Positions 45,996-59,206 of a DNA stretch of 64,000 nucleotides are shown in pieces. The notes below the pieces were generated by a model. That model did no database searches. It saw only the letters and a program-made list of their open reading frames with translations, and had not been told where the DNA came from. Source of the DNA: Hepsetus odoe (Eukaryota; Chordata; Actinopteri; Characiformes; Hepsetidae); contig CM029368.1 of the NCBI GenBank assembly GCA_017165825.1, forward strand, positions 24,251,876-24,315,875, given 5' to 3'. Within the stretch, counting starts at the first letter, position 1. Each line of letters begins with the position of its first letter. The position numbers were made by a program, and so were the translations under genes.

Positions 45996-46694
45996 AGTAC
46001 AAGATGGCAGAGATTTTCATCATGTTTTCCTCTGAAATCCAATTTACAGCATTTTAATTGAAGTCTTTTGCAAAATACACATCTAACTTGCCAGAAATAA
46101 GCAAATTAATTTGTCTGTACCCTTTTGAATAACTCAACTGGAAAAAGTGTAATTGTACTGCATTTCTTAGGGAAAGTGATTTCAAAGTACTTTCAGTCGG
46201 ATGTTATTGAGAGTGAGATATTCTAGGATTTGGGCTTATTTGCATTTACATACTTCAGATGTCCATCACTGCATTTATAAACCAGCTACCTTGCTGAACA
46301 TAATTATCTTCTAAGAATTGTACAAATTCACAGTAGGTGTACAAAGCCTCACTTTCTGGTTTGCAGTGTTGCAATGTTTTGCACCATCAGTTATAAAGAC
46401 ACCAGAGGTAGAGAGAATTGCTGTGTAACCAAGTCAGATGCAGAACTAACTAACTTGTGTTGTAATTTATTCTGACTCTTTATTTTCTGTCTCTGTTTCT
46501 CATTACATAACACGCTAAAGTCACAAGTGACTACACAGATAACTCTGCAAATAATTGAGTTGTTCTTATTATTTTATAATTAATTCATTCATTCATTAAT
46601 CTCAGTCTTGAGTTGCTATCTGAATACGCAGAATGGAGTTTTCCGAATTGAGTTGAAGTCAGTGGGGGAAACTTGTCTTGTCTGTATCAATGAC
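45996..46694. other. No gene seen
   Basis: AT-rich sequence without recognised repeat. Confidence 0.5.
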
Positions 46695-46707
46695 AGTTTA
46701 ACTTTTA

Positions 46708-46835
46708 GTCAGTCAGTCAGTCATTTTCTGCCGCTTGTCCCAAACGGGGTCGCGGGGGGTGCTGGAGTCCAACCCAGCTCACACAGGGCAAAGGACAGGG
46801 GACACACCCCTGGACAGTTCGCCAGCCTATCGCAG
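46708..46835 (-). mobile_element. Composite SINE tail with 13-bp duplication
   Basis: Begins GTCAGTCAGTCAGTCATTTT, then CCGCTTGTCC and GGTGCTGGAGTCCA, and stops at CTATCGCAG. AGTTTAACTTTTA flanks it on both sides (46695-46707, 46836-46848). It is 5'-truncated: the tRNA-like head is missing. Confidence 0.85.
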
Positions 46836-46848
46836 AGTTTAACTTTTA

Positions 46849-47740
46849 ATAAAAATTAATAATTTTTTTCATTTTAAAAATACTTAAAATTCCTGGTTTT
46901 ATCAGTGATGGCAAAGGATACTTTTGATTGAAAGACGTTTACATGGTTTGAACAACTTTGCAAAATTGAAGCCATATGGAGGTCCTATATTGCTTTATAA
47001 AAAAGGTAGCTTAATTAATAGGACTGAACAGGATTGAACTAACTAGATTGCTAGGATGTACAGTACACTCTAAGAATGTTAAAGGAATAAAGTTGCCAAC
47101 TAATAATTTTGATTCTGATTTTAATATTTGAAATATCACATTTTTTACTGTACCACTGCTTCATAAAAGAAACAACACAGCAATTCCCAGCAGCAATAAG
47201 ATGTGGTAATAGATGAATATTGCAACCAACAGCATGGCTTGATTTTCCTGATCTGACTAAAATATATCTGGATGTAAATGCTCAGATCACTCCACTGACT
47301 GACTCTGAAAATATCTGTAGTAACGTACATTAAACAGCAGATGTTTAAATTAATATTAATGAGGCAAAAAAGGCAGAAGGGCCCACCTCCTTTAAGAACA
47401 AAGAGATCCTTGTTTCCTTAAATATTTAGTTAGAAATACAACACTGTAATAAAACATTTGCATCTTATTTCATCGATTTTTTTTATATTAAACATCAAGT
47501 TGAATTAGTATATCACAGACAACCTAAGTAAACAAAAACAGTTTTCAAATGATCTTGTGAAGTCTTAAAGGACAAAAACTCACCACCACCTTTACTTATA
47601 GTGAAAAAAGTAATTGCCCTTAAACTGACTACTTGGTTGTGCTAAATAGACTTTGACATCACTGTGGAGAAATTCTGGAGAAATTCTGGAGAAATACTCT
47701 CAAAATAGTTTTCATTTAGTTAAAAAGACCAATATTTTGC
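46849..47740. other. No gene seen
   Basis: AT-rich, no recognised repeat. Confidence 0.5.
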
Positions 47741-47975
47741 AGGGACTCAACCATTAGGGAGTAGGCCCCAGTATCAGAAGGTCATGAGTTTGAATCCCAG
47801 ATCATTAGGGTACCCTAAGTTACCATCGAGCAAGGTAGTGTCACTGCTCCCTGAGTGCTGGATAAAGCTGCCCCCTGCTGAACAGTGTATGGTTATGGGT
47901 TAAATGTAAAGCATACATGTTATGGTTGACTGTGTGCTGTGCCATGTTTCACAATGACAGATGCTTTCACTTTTA
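47741..47975 (+). mobile_element. SINE family 1, diverged
   Basis: Box A is degraded (CAACCATTAGGGAG) and box B is GAGTTTGAATCCC. The body and the CTTTCACTTTT tail are recognisable. Confidence 0.75.
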
Positions 47976-48124
47976 TACAGTCACTATCACTTTTAATATT
48001 CAGAATTGCCCTTTTCAGCTTCTGTAATATGAGGTTTAGACACAATTTGGTTTAGATTAGGACTTTAATGTGACATTTCCACTTAATTGTATTATTTTCC
48101 TTTGGGTTGGATGGTTTTCCTACT

Positions 48125-48640
48125 TTGTAATGCAGTTGTGCTTCAGTTTCAGTTTCATGGACTGATGACTGGACATTATCCTTTAGTACTTTCTGGTGGA
48201 CAGCTGAATGTATCCTTCCCTCCATTATGCCAAGTCACCCAGGCCCAGAACCAGAAAAGCTTCCCCACACCATCACACTACCATCACCATGTTTGACTAT
48301 GGTAATGATTTTCTTATTGTTTATTGCTGTAATAACTTTAAGGCTTAAGTAATGATGTTTTCTAAAACATGTTCCACTTTTGACTCATCAGTCCATAGAA
48401 TATAATTTCCAATATCTTGGGGGTGATCAAGGTGTTTAATTACAAGTGTTGGACAAACCTTTATGTTCCTCTTAGTAAGAGGTCGTTTTTGCCCTGCTAA
48501 TCTCCAATAGATAAATTTTTTACCCAGTGTTTTTCTGATGCTTGTATCTTGAACACTGGCATTAACTGAGCTGAGAATGGGGTGCATTTCTTTACATGTT
48601 TGTTCTGGGTTCTTCTAGGATTAGTTTTCTATGCACTCTT
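48125..48640 (-). mobile_element. Tc1-like transposase remnant
   Basis: The minus strand reads VQDTSIRKTL, then RPLTKRNIKV, and HLDHPQDIGNYILWTDESKV, the centre of a Tc1 transposase with the first catalytic Asp in WTDE. Further on are degraded GEAFLVLGLGDLA words. No terminal repeats were located. Confidence 0.75.
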
Positions 48641-49759
48641 AAAGTAATTTTGCTGGGGCTGCATTTTCTTGGCAGACTTACCACTGCTAAGAGATGATTG
48701 GTCTCACAGTAGTTTACTGAAGTCCCAGTTTTTAATATATTGATTTGTAACCTTCTCCTAACTCATATTCTAACTTTCTTTCTCAGGTCTTTTTTGTGGC
48801 ATCGTGTGCTGTTTGACTGTTTGAAAATTTCATATCACAGTAAAGACTGTCTATAAGTAATGTTTAGATTCAACAGAACTGGCAGCAACCATTGTTGGCC
48901 ATGGCAAATTTAACCCTTTATCAATTCAATTCAGCTGATTGGTTGAGTGGTTAAGAAAATGAGTGAAAGGGAGTGCATACTAGATTATGATTATTGGTTC
49001 TAGTACTAAACATTTGGAAGGGTTGCATCCAAATCACCTTCCAAATAATCTTCGTAATGTAATCCTTGGTCCTTTGTGGTACACTGCATGCTTTATAGTA
49101 AGCTTTATGCAGTCAGGTTGTCATTTCTTTACTCTTTATGGGTAAATATGTCAAAATAAATTTGAAGACACTGCAAGCAAACGTTTTTTTTTTTCTTTTT
49201 CAGGAGCAAAAATACTCTTGAACTGGTATATGGATATGACTGAAGTAGAGAGAGGACATGAAGACTGTGATTGACTTTGGTTTACTATCTCTTTTTTAGC
49301 ATATTTTTTAATGACAACTACCATTAATTACAATTCTGAATAGTAATTTGAATTGAAGCTTCTATGAATTAGTTTGGTTTTTATGGCAAGGATGAAGACA
49401 TAGATGTCACATTGTGAAGATATAGATGCCATGTCTTTTTTTTAACTGCTTCTTTAGTCAACAAGTCAGCTAAGGTATTATAATCTTTTAAATATGCCTA
49501 ATGATAATATACATAAATTTGCAATGTTCACAGACAGTATTGCATTTCCCAAATGGCCTACACTGAAGAAAGTTCTTTGATATTTCTGCTGTATTATGCA
49601 ACAAAGCTCCCTGTGGTGGTTTCTAATACTGGATATCAGATTATCTCAGAAGATTCTTTCTCTGTGTCATCCAAACCCCTCTATTTCTTTTAATCCTGCT
49701 TATGTAAATTTCATTAATGTCTCCTTTGCTGATAACTTCACTATACAGATCTGCCCAGA
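48641..49759. other. No gene seen
   Basis: AT-rich. The first 150 bases may hold further decayed Tc1 sequence. Confidence 0.45.
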
Positions 49760-49925
49760 GGAGGATGGGTTTCTCATGTGAGTCCTGGCTCTGGTTAAGG
49801 TTTCTTGCTTATGCCATTGCAGGGAGAGGTTTTTTTTTTTTCTTTTGGTACTGTCGCTCTAGGCTCGCTTCTCTCTAAAAGGCTGATTAGTGTCTAAGCA
49901 CATTACAAATAAACTGAATAAAACA
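49760..49925 (+). repeat. L2-type LINE 3' UTR remnant
   Basis: The order GTGAGTCCTGGCTCTGGTTA, AAGGTTTCTTGC, a T-run, CTGTCGCTCTAGGCTCGCTT and ACAAATAAACTGAATAAA follows the 3' untranslated region of common fish L2 or CR1-type LINEs. Confidence 0.6.
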
Positions 49926-52597
49926 AAGAAATCAGTTTTCAGCCGACACCTTTATGCACTTGTTTTACTCTGCCTTGACAATCATTACATTTTCACACTT
50001 AATGAAGCTGCCTAAGGAAGTGTGTAATTTTTTTTTTTTTTTTTTCAGTCGAACTTCAGCTGAAGTACACAGCAGCTGGTGTTATAACAAGGAAATTGCA
50101 GAGTCACCAGATTTTCCATAGATGCTTTTGTGCACTTCATTTAAATCTGTGAAACAAGGCTTGAAGTCAAGTGCTAAAAAAACTACCATGGCAATTGATT
50201 TTATTATTAATGATACATTCTAGTTAAGCCAAAATATGTGGAAATGTAGTAAATCTTGAAGATGTTTTGCCACACACATACAGTTAATCTGACTAGACAC
50301 TGTAATAACTGAAGGAAATTAAACTGTCACAGACCTCAAAGAACAGATAATGCATATAATAATAAACATTTCTAGATAAATGGAACAAATATCCATGTAT
50401 CTATTCTAGATTGTCCTGCCTTTGAATAGTCCAATCATTAATTGTGTTATTCTGTGAACTACTGTGTTTTTTGCACAATTTTATTTGGGAAAAGCATCCA
50501 GATTGCTTTAATAGACTCTGTCAAGGCATTCTTTTTTCAAACTATAGGTACTGCATTGCAAACTTAATGGGGTTCCAGCTGAGCTAATGTGCTTTCTTGA
50601 TACATAGTATGATGTAAAAATCATTGTGTGATGCTACTGATTGCTGGTGGTATTGCTACTTAAGTTGATCAGAAAAAAAAAAAAAAACTGTTCAATGTAA
50701 TGTGGCAACCACACGTTGACTAATTTGCACAATTCAGTGTAACAATGGCCAAAATGGTAAGCTGTTAATTTATCCATTAAATGGATTATATTTATATTTA
50801 CAGTTATTAGCAGATGTGCTCATTCAGAGTGATGTGAATCACTACTTTGTAGTCCCCAGTTGTCCTTCATTCCTGTAAACTAAGACAAAGAAAGATACGA
50901 CATTGCTACAGATATGCTGCCTAATGTCAGCAATGCTGTATAATCATAGTCCATAAATGAGGTTTTGGCCTTTACATATATTTTTAAGCATATTAATAGT
51001 AAAGAGGTCCACAGTAGTAGTGCAACTAGTAGTGCAACGGAAGACATGTAGGTTCACTAATGAATGGTAAATAGAATAAAATGTTGAAGACATTTAAATA
51101 GGAGTTAAACTTCGCTTTAAGGGAGCCCAGAATTGTGGAAACACCACTAGGTGAAATCACTATCACTCAAAGCTTCTTGTACCTTTATGCATTACTGTCA
51201 CACCGTGCTGTGTTAAGCCTATAAAAATATCTCCCCCACAATGAACTGCACCTCTGCTGTCATTGTGGTGCATTGAATTTTATTGATCAGTTTTACACCT
51301 TGGTTCTTCACTGCAGGACGCTAGTGCAGGTTTATGATGTTGTCAGTCGGGGATGCTGTTTAAAATGCTGGGCAGCTTCAGATGTCAGGAGCATTATTCT
51401 CTGAGCTTTCAGCCAAATGTGTAAAGGACAGACATGTGTGTACATGACTTCACATGATTTTATGAGTTTAAGATGACTTTTAATTTTGAAAGACTTTAAA
51501 GAACTTTTCTGCAAGCAAAATGCAGACATATCTCAAAATTAATTCTAAATGATCAAACTTTATCCTGAAATTATTTTCAGTCTAAATTTATTTTCTTTAT
51601 TTTCTTACAGAAAAAAAAATAATTACTTATCTCTTGGGTCATGAAGAGGACATTCTGCAATGCATTTATTTAAGAAACTACAATAAACAATGTGCAATAC
51701 TGCTAAAAACAGCTAAAAACAGCAGAAAAAAAAAAATAAAAATATACATATATATTATTATTCCTCTACTGCCTCATAGGAATGGACGTCATACATAGTT
51801 ATCTTTATTGAGTCTTGTAATGTTTGCTTGCGTCCTCAAGATAAAATAGATGTTTGCAATGTATTACAAGGATACACAACAAATACATTACTGTCACATT
51901 AGTTGTACGCTAGTCTCTTATCATGTAACACAGCAAGTGTGGAAATAATGAATCAGTGTTTCACCTATAACTTGGTTGTTGCTTTTTCATTCGATAAACT
52001 GTAAAATATGAACCATGTCATATAAATAATGAATATGGCATGCTGAATTGATCTTTTGTACAAAATGAGATTTTAAATTGCTTTCATGATTGAATATCTA
52101 ATACTGAAGGGACTCAGGCATCTCAAATCTGTCCCAGTGTGTGAGAAGTGATGCAAAATAGATTGAACAACCCCCCCATCCCCCATCACCCCAAGCATAA
52201 ATCAATGCCTAAAATGAATATTTCTCCAACCAATGAAAGTTTTTAATATGGAGTACAGGGGCGAACAAGATCACTTTTCATTTCCCAATCTACACGTTTG
52301 TTTGATAAACTGCAAAATGATTGGCTTACCCTTCCCCTCAGGCCATCAATCATCCTGCAGTCAAACATCAGCATCACCAGCAAGAGACAGGTAAAGTGCT
52401 GATCAGTAAAAACCACTGCTCCTGTCACCTGTCTCTGCTTTAAGCCCCATAAAGACAACAAAATGAACATACACAAAAAACTACACAAGATGTAAAATGC
52501 AATGAGTGGAAACAAATATTAAACTTCCTTTTTAAAGTTTAATACACAGATGAGCTCACACAATGTCATTAGGCTAATGTATAGAAAAAAATATATA
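49926..52597. other. No gene seen
   Basis: 2.7 kb AT-rich sequence. T-run at 50030-50045, A-run at 50671-50687. Nothing recognisable as a gene or repeat. Confidence 0.5.
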
Positions 52598-53147
52598 CAG
52601 TACTGTGCAAATGTTTTAGGCAGGTGTGAAAAAGTGCTGTAAACAAAAAATGCTTTCAGAAATATAAATAATGATTGTTTATTTTTATCAATTTACAAAA
52701 TGCAAAGTGAGCGAACAAAAGAAAAATCTAAATCAAATCAATATTTTGTGTTACTACCTTTTGCCTTCAAACCCGCATCAGTTCTTCTGGCCGCCACAGA
52801 GCCCTGATCTCAACATCATCGAGTGTGTCTGGGATTACATGAAGAGACAGAAGGATGTGAGGAAGCCTACATCCACAGAAGATCTGTGGTTAGTTCTCTG
52901 AGATGTTTGGAACAACCTACCAGCCGAGTTCCTTCAAAAACTGTGTGCAAGTGTACCTAGAAGAATTGATGCTGTTTTGAAGGCAAAGGGTGGTCACACC
53001 AAATATTGATTTGATTTAGATTTCTCTTTTGTTCATTCACTGCATTTTGTTGATTAATGAAAATAAATGATTAACACTTCCATTTTTGAAAGCATTCTTT
53101 GTTTACAGCATTTTTTCACACCTGCCTAAAACCTTTGCACAGTACTG
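52598..53147. mobile_element. Foldback Tc1 derivative, copy 3
   Basis: Flanked by TA. Ends as in copies 1 and 2. The arms are asymmetric: the left arm stops at GTTCTTCT, about 60 residue-coding bases before the tail, and the right arm continues into the transposase catalytic C-terminus. Confidence 0.85.
52778..53009 (+). pseudogene. Tc1 transposase C-terminal fragment
   Basis: The frame reads WPPQSPDLNIIECVWDYMKR, with the last catalytic Glu of the Tc1 DDE triad in LNIIE. Then come DVWNNLPAEFLQKLCASVP and a KGGHTKY end. A TGA at 52899-52901 breaks it. The first two thirds of the protein are absent. Confidence 0.85.
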
Positions 53148-53299
53148 TAAATATAACATACATATAGAGCAAACTATTTTTTAGAACTTAATTTTTCCAT
53201 ATTTAAAAGATCAGATTCATTTTAAAATAGTTCATTCAATTGATTTATTACACAAAACAGGTCTTTTGGATTGTTTTGCAATAGGCTAAATTACCCCAT

Positions 53300-53690
53300 T
53301 TAAGTCAAACCCTTCACTAAGTACCTGAAAGTATTTTGGTAACAATATCCCTCTATAATCAAAGAAGGACACCCAAATCTTCTTGGCATTTATGCTACAA
53401 GCTTGTCACACACACATTTTTTTTTTGGATTCTGCCACTTTTCTTGGTGGAATCATAGATGCTAAACCAGGTTTGATGTTGAGATTTTGTGCACAATCAT
53501 TTTAAGATCTCTCCAGAGATGCTCTTGGATTTAGGTCCAGATTCTGACTGGGCCACCCCAGGGGTTCTGTACTGATAGTTGTCCTTCTGTAAATACTTTC
53601 CATTTCCAGAAAGAAACTCTGGGTCTCATTTGGATTGACCTTCAGGGTTCTTGTTACTTTTCTGAAAAAGGTCATTATCACTGATTTTTT
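53300..53690 (-). mobile_element. DNA-transposon remnant, family not assigned
   Basis: The minus strand contains RWPSQNLDLNP and degraded pieces. In plus orientation GGTTCTGTACTGATAGTTG, TCCTTCTGTAAATACTTTCC and a following AGAAACTCTGGG resemble a dispersed fish repeat. No ends located. Confidence 0.4.
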
Positions 53691-53950
53691 TGTGTGGGCA
53701 GCTAAATTTAGAAACACTACTGTATTTCTTATTCTAGGGATAACCTGTGGTATTGCTACACAGGGGGACCAAAAAAAATGTCCATTGCCTTGTGACAATC
53801 TCAAGTTAGCAAGCTGTATCATTTGTACAACATGACAATGCTTAAGTTAGTTTGCTGTGACATTATGTCTTCCCCTGTATGTCTGACTAAAAAAATTAAA
53901 ACAACACAGATTGGCAGTTAAAATAGGTACTAATGGTAATTGTGTTGTTA

Positions 53951-54202
53951 GTCAGTCAGTCATTTTCTGGGCCGCTTGTCCTAATTAGGGTCGAGGGGGG
54001 GTGCTGGAGTCCATCACAGCTCACACAGGGCAAAAGATGGGGACACACCCTGGACAGATCGACAGCCTATCGCAGGAAGAAGCGAACCGACAAAGACAGC
54101 ACCTTGCTCAAGGATACTAAGGGCAACCCACCGGTAAGGGGTTCGAACCCCCAATCTTCCGATCCAGGGCCAACTCCCTAACCACTAGGCCACCGCTGCC
54201 CC
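53951..54202 (-). mobile_element. Composite tRNA-derived SINE, full length
   Basis: On the minus strand: head with box A (TGGCCTAGTGGTTAGGG) and box B (GGGTTCGAACCCC), a family 1-like stretch (CCTTGAGCAAGGTG), then a DANA-like body (CGATAGGCTGTCGATCTGTC, GGTGCTGGAGTCC mirror words) and a GACTGACTGAC end. AATTGTGTTGTTA flanks both sides (53938-53950, 54203-54215). It links the fragments at 15092 and 46708 to a tRNA-like head. Confidence 0.9.
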
Positions 54203-54215
54203 AATTGTGTTGTTA

Positions 54216-55007
54216 ACAACAACTAAAAAAAAAAAAATCCTCCTTTTTTCCTCCTTGGCTGAGTTAAGTTACACACTTGGTCTGTGAAGGCATAATTATG
54301 TAGCGTAGCTGTCTAATTCTTTGTCAATGTCTGGATACAGCTCAGGGCTCAGAAATTCCATCTCAACATCTCAAACATTATAATGAAAAACAGATGACAA
54401 TAAATGTCTTTTTGAAAAGTTATGTTCAGCCAAAAGCCTACAACTGATTTCATAACATTAGTCCAGATGTATCATGAGGGCTACCTTATAGCTGGATATG
54501 TCACATGGATTAAAGGCAGAGAACTCAAAAAGTTAAATATTCATGGAATTATTTTTGTCTGAAAATCAAACACACCAGCCGCAATCTCGGTAAAATGATC
54601 CTTTTGACATTTATGAAAGTAGTTGCTAGGACACAGCCCATCTGTCAGTGTGTGTGTCACAATACACCAGAGGGCTACTTGAGTGATGACACTTATTGGT
54701 CATTGAGCTCATGTGGCCTGAGAAAGTTCACAGAAATTTAACTGAAGGACAATTAAATCAATGACGCTTTTCAGTATCCAAAAGGTCATGTTTGGTGTGC
54801 AAGGTATTATCAGCTGCAAATGTGCCCAAATTAATGTACAGGAATCCAAATAAATCAGAACTAAACTGTACTTTATATATAGTGGCTTGAGTGAAGCAAA
54901 AAAACTAAAAAAAAAAAAAGAAAAAAATAGACTTCAGTTGCATAAGTAGAGAAAAAGCATATTTTGTTCTTGTGAGTAAACTGGCAACAATAACCATAAT
55001 AATATAA

Positions 55008-55038
<31 letters not shown>

Positions 55039-56114
55039 TAATAACAATAATGATGATGATGGCGATGATGAGGATGACAAAGAAGGCAATAACAACAACA
55101 ACAACAACAACAATAATAATAATAATAATAATAATAAGCAAACTGAAATTAGACATACCCCATCACCCCTAATGGCTGTGACCTCTTAGGGTTGAAGACT
55201 GAAATAAACTGGACAGTGTGTAACCGGCTTATATGCCCGGCCCTTACACTATTTGCTCTTATCACCAAACAAGATATCTCTGATGCATTTCAGACCAATC
55301 AGGTGAAAAATTTTCCATAAGAGTAAACACTGTGACAAGAGCAATAATGAGAGAAATGCAGTGGAGGCTTGTTCTGCTCAGTGTCTGGAACCCAAAATTA
55401 CTACCCACACTTTTGGAAATGAGAGTACTTTGTTACTGGAACCATCACAATTCTTGACTGGCAGGAAAGCCGTGAGCACTGGTTCCTCCAGGCTTTCTAG
55501 TTGTCCAGGCAAGAGTCTACTTTCACACTGACCTACCATGACCAGACACTCACTGCAGGGAGCTGTCACTACACTGAGTCACCCTGCACTCTTGAGATAT
55601 GCACCTTCAGCCACCCAGGCAGGTCTGCAGCTGCCAGACTGGTACACTTTAGCCATCAACACAACCATTGAATCACCCATTTCCTCAAAAAGGAAAGCTA
55701 AGGGTTAGGTTGCAGCATATTCAATGTTCATTCAGTCAACCAAAAATTCAATCAAAATCTGAATGGGCCTGACAGAAATGGAATTGACCCTAACCTCAGT
55801 GAAGGCCAGCCAGAATCACAAACTTGCAAGGAAAAGATGTTGCTGCATGAGAGCAACATGAAATCAAAATTGGCTTTTTGACTTGGGCAAATATTTTGAG
55901 GCTATGTTATATTTGCTCAGACTAACAAACAATCAGCTTTGAAGATTTCAAACCAGGAAAACTGAACTTACCTTGCTATTTTTTTTTTCTTTTAAACAGC
56001 CTCCATCCATACAGCCTATTCATAATTACATAGTAAAAACAAATGTTTGGAATTAAGCATTTTTGGGATGTTGCAAAAAGCATATGTATTGGAAGATCAT
56101 GATCTTAAATTAAT
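54216..56114. other. No gene seen
   Basis: AT-rich. Includes the microsatellite at 55012-55136 and several poly-A runs. Confidence 0.5.
55012..55136. repeat. Compound ATA / AAC / GAT microsatellite
   Basis: Runs of AAT, GATGAT and AACAAC units, about 125 bp. Confidence 0.95.
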
Positions 56115-56368
56115 TGAAAGTGACAACCCTTGTCATTGCGAGGTCACAGCACAGCAGACAGTGAACCACAACGAAATTGGACCTGTGCATTTAACCCATG
56201 CACACTCAAACCCGTGCAGCAGTGGGCAGCTATTGAAAGCGCCCGGGGAGCAGTGACAGGGACGGTACCTTGCTCAAGGGTACCTCAGGGCAACCTATTG
56301 GGAAGGGGTTCGAACACCTGATCCTCCGATCATGCAGCTAACACCGTAACCACTAGGCCACCGCTGCG
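56115..56368 (-). mobile_element. SINE family 1, well conserved
   Basis: Very close to the copy at 4450, including AGCGCCCGGGGAGCAGTGA and the ATTGGGAAGGGGTTCGAA box B region. The two probably share a recent subfamily. Confidence 0.9.
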
Positions 56369-57895
56369 CTAACAGGAGCAAGGAGGGGGTAAACTTGTAT
56401 AGACAGAATAAAAGTATACGGTATAAACAGAGTTCAGTCAGCAGAGTTATTGACATGCATCCCATATTGCATGCCCACATATAAAGGGTAGTGAAATATT
56501 TAAAATACTTTGGTTAAAGCAAGATTTGAAAATGGTTTTAAAATATTGTAAAAAATCATGAAACTGCAGTAAAAGGAACCTGTGAAAAAATATAAGATAA
56601 ACATAATTAGGAAGCAGATGTAGAGAGTCCCAGTATGTTGCTAGGCCATTTGGTGACAGAGTAAATTAAAAATACATTCCATGTATTGCAATGTTGTTGT
56701 TTTTCTCAACAACAGCTAAATGGGTAAAGAATACTTTGTAAGTGAAGATAGACATGACGTTTTAAATCATACCCATGGTTAGCCACCAGCACATCTGTTT
56801 CAAGAACAGCTTCTCAGAATTTTAGCACAAGCTTCACTCATTTGCATGTTCTCACAAACATAAAATGTACGCAATGCACAAGATTAACCTAAGAACAGCA
56901 AAGTGGCATCGCTGGACACAAATAGCGACAAGTGCTTGAATGAAATTATATTTGCCATGTCCACTGACAGAAAAAAGAGCTTTTTGGCAAAAACCATGAG
57001 GAAACAAAGTTTTTCCAAATGCTCTTATTTACCCATGAATATGTCTGTTTTAGGGGCCGACTGTCCCTTTGTGTGTCGCACACACAAGTGAGCAGATGGA
57101 GTTTAACCTTTTCTCAGAGCACCTTGAGAATCCACTTTCAATTAGTTGGCTTGTTACACAAGGCACTAACCTTTTCACAGATTCATTCAGTGTGTAAGCT
57201 TTGGCTAACACTACGCCATCGCTCGATGGTGACACTGGGAGGACTAATGGTGGGAAAGTTAGAAAAAAAGAAAGGATTGTACTGAATTTCCCACGAGGAC
57301 AACCCCACTGTTCTTTAATGGGGCAGCTGACCATTCTACAACATAACGAATGCAGCTGGGGGTTAAAAAAACACAATTCAGCTTAATTGTCAAAAAATGG
57401 CCAAAGCACATGATTGGTGGTTGATGACTATGATGGCCCTAACACTGTGTTAGAAAAATGTTGGAACTGTGTTAAAATGTTGTGCTTTTTACAAAATTCT
57501 GTTTGGTGACAGATATTGATGCCTGCAGAAAAAGAAAAGAAGAAAATATCTTTACAATTCTTATTTATATTACTTATATATTGTATTAACATGTAATTAT
57601 CAACTGTGTTCTCCTCAATGTCAACAGAGCACAGCATTACATCTGCAGAATGCTTTTTCCAGACTCACAGGTCTGTGCAAAAGTTCTGAGAAAAGTAATC
57701 TGTTTATTAGGGTTAAAAAAAAATGGATTACTAGTATTAGCAAATAACTAATGGCTTCTGTTTAGATGTGTCTGACTGGCTTTAACCATAGCCAAGATTT
57801 CCAGTTAAATTATCCATCTATTAGCTAAGTCTTATGATCAGTCTTCATTACATATAGAAAATATTCTGTTATTTTAAAAGACATAATTTTATCTA
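56369..57895. other. No gene seen
   Basis: AT-rich, no recognised repeat. Confidence 0.5.
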
Positions 57896-58214
57896 GGGGT
57901 GGCATGGTGGTGCAGAGGATGGTGCTGTCATCTTACAGCAAGAAGGTCCTGGGTTTGATTCCTAGGTGGGGGGAACTGAGCTTTTGTTGTGTGGAGTTTG
58001 CATTTTCTCCCACAGTCCAAAGACATTCATGTCAGGTGAACTGGAGATGCTGCACTGCCCCCTTGGTGAAACTGTGTCTGAGTGTGTTTACCTGTGTGTT
58101 TACCCTGTGATGAACTGTGAGCTATCCAAGGTGTTTCTCCACCAGAGGATTCAAGCCCCACTGTGAAAATACTAGGGTTAAGTGGTGAAAAGTAAGTAAG
58201 AAAGAATGAATGAA
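57896..58214 (+). mobile_element. DANA-type SINE
   Basis: Head GGTGGCATGGTGGTGCAGAG, TTACAGCAAGAAGGTCCTGG and box B GGGTTTGATTCC; then GTGTGGAGTTTGCATTTTCT, CCACAGTCCAAAGACATTC and GGTGAACTGGAGATGC, with a degraded tail. A ~60-bp segment usual between TTCTCC and CCCACAGTCC is missing. Confidence 0.85.
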
Positions 58215-58386
58215 ACCTACATTTCTGAGCTCCATATCCTAGCAGGACCATTGGAGTTCTATAGCATATTCCAGTACTCATAGGATGAAAGACAGAGAGG
58301 CAGAAAGGCACCCTGAACAGGTTGTTAATCAATTGTAGGGTAGTGATTTAAAAATGTATCTAGAATCTATTTTGTCATCATATTTA

Positions 58387-58430
58387 CAGTGCTGTGAAAA
58401 AGTATTTGAAAAAGTTTCTGATTTCCTTAA
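58387..58430 (+). repeat. DNA-transposon terminal fragment
   Basis: ACAGTGCTGTGAAAAAGTAT then a TTTCTGATTTC word, like the end of a dispersed Tc1/mariner-type fish repeat. No second end found. Confidence 0.4.
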
Positions 58431-58627
58431 TTGTATATTTATTATAATTAACCAAGAAAAAAGTTCTCAAAAATCAATAAACAGGACACCTTGCCACAGT
58501 TGAAAGAAATTCTAGAAGCCCTGAACAAGAAAGTTACAGAAATACATCAGTATACACTTCATTATCATTTCCAAAAAGAGAAAATCTGGCTAGCTCTTAT
58601 TCCAGGTGCTTTTAATTCAAAGTCACT

Positions 58628-58709
58628 TGACTGTCCAGCCTGGGAACCTACCCAGGATCTTCTAGCTGTGAGGCAATGGCACTACCCACTGCACCACCAT
58701 GCCACCCCC
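58628..58709 (-). repeat. DANA-type SINE head
   Basis: The minus strand reads GGTGGCATGGTGGTGCAGTG, GGTAGTGCCATTGCCTCACA and AGATCCTGGGTAGGTTCCC. The copy is cut after box B. Confidence 0.75.
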
Positions 58710-59206
58710 AGTGCAACACTAGCGTCAGTTATTCTATAGACTGATGGGTTAAATGTGGAACTTTTTGGAAGATGCTTCAATTTCTGGATGGTGTATAAGT
58801 TACAGCTATCTACAATAAGAACATTATGTACAAACTGGTAGTGTGAGTGTGGGGAAGCTTTGCTGCTTCAGAGTCTTGGTGATCTGTCATAAAAGATTAA
58901 GGATACATTTTACTCTCGACCAGAAAGTACTAAAGTAGAATTCATGGTCACTTGTGAATGCACGGTCACAGTCATGTTGTGGAAAGACCTTGAAAGGACA
59001 AACCTTTTAATGTGACTGAGTTAAAGAAATTTTGCAGTGATGAATGGGTCAGAAGTTAATCACAGCAATAAAAAGACTAACCTCATGTAACTAACTGGAT
59101 TTGTTTACAGTTGTTAATACCTTGTGATACTTAGTAGAAGGTTTAGGGTAGAATTTCTTTTAGGGGTATTTAAGGTGTTGGCTTTGTCCCTCAGTAATTC
59201 ATAAGA
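58710..59206. other. No gene seen
   Basis: AT-rich, no recognised repeat. Confidence 0.5.

Noticed and set aside
50030..50090. T-tract plus CAG as a splice acceptor
   Set aside because: The downstream frame is short and no matching donor or protein similarity is apparent.
54905..55156. Ile/Val-rich minus frame resembling a membrane protein
   Set aside because: It translates the ATA/AAC microsatellite.
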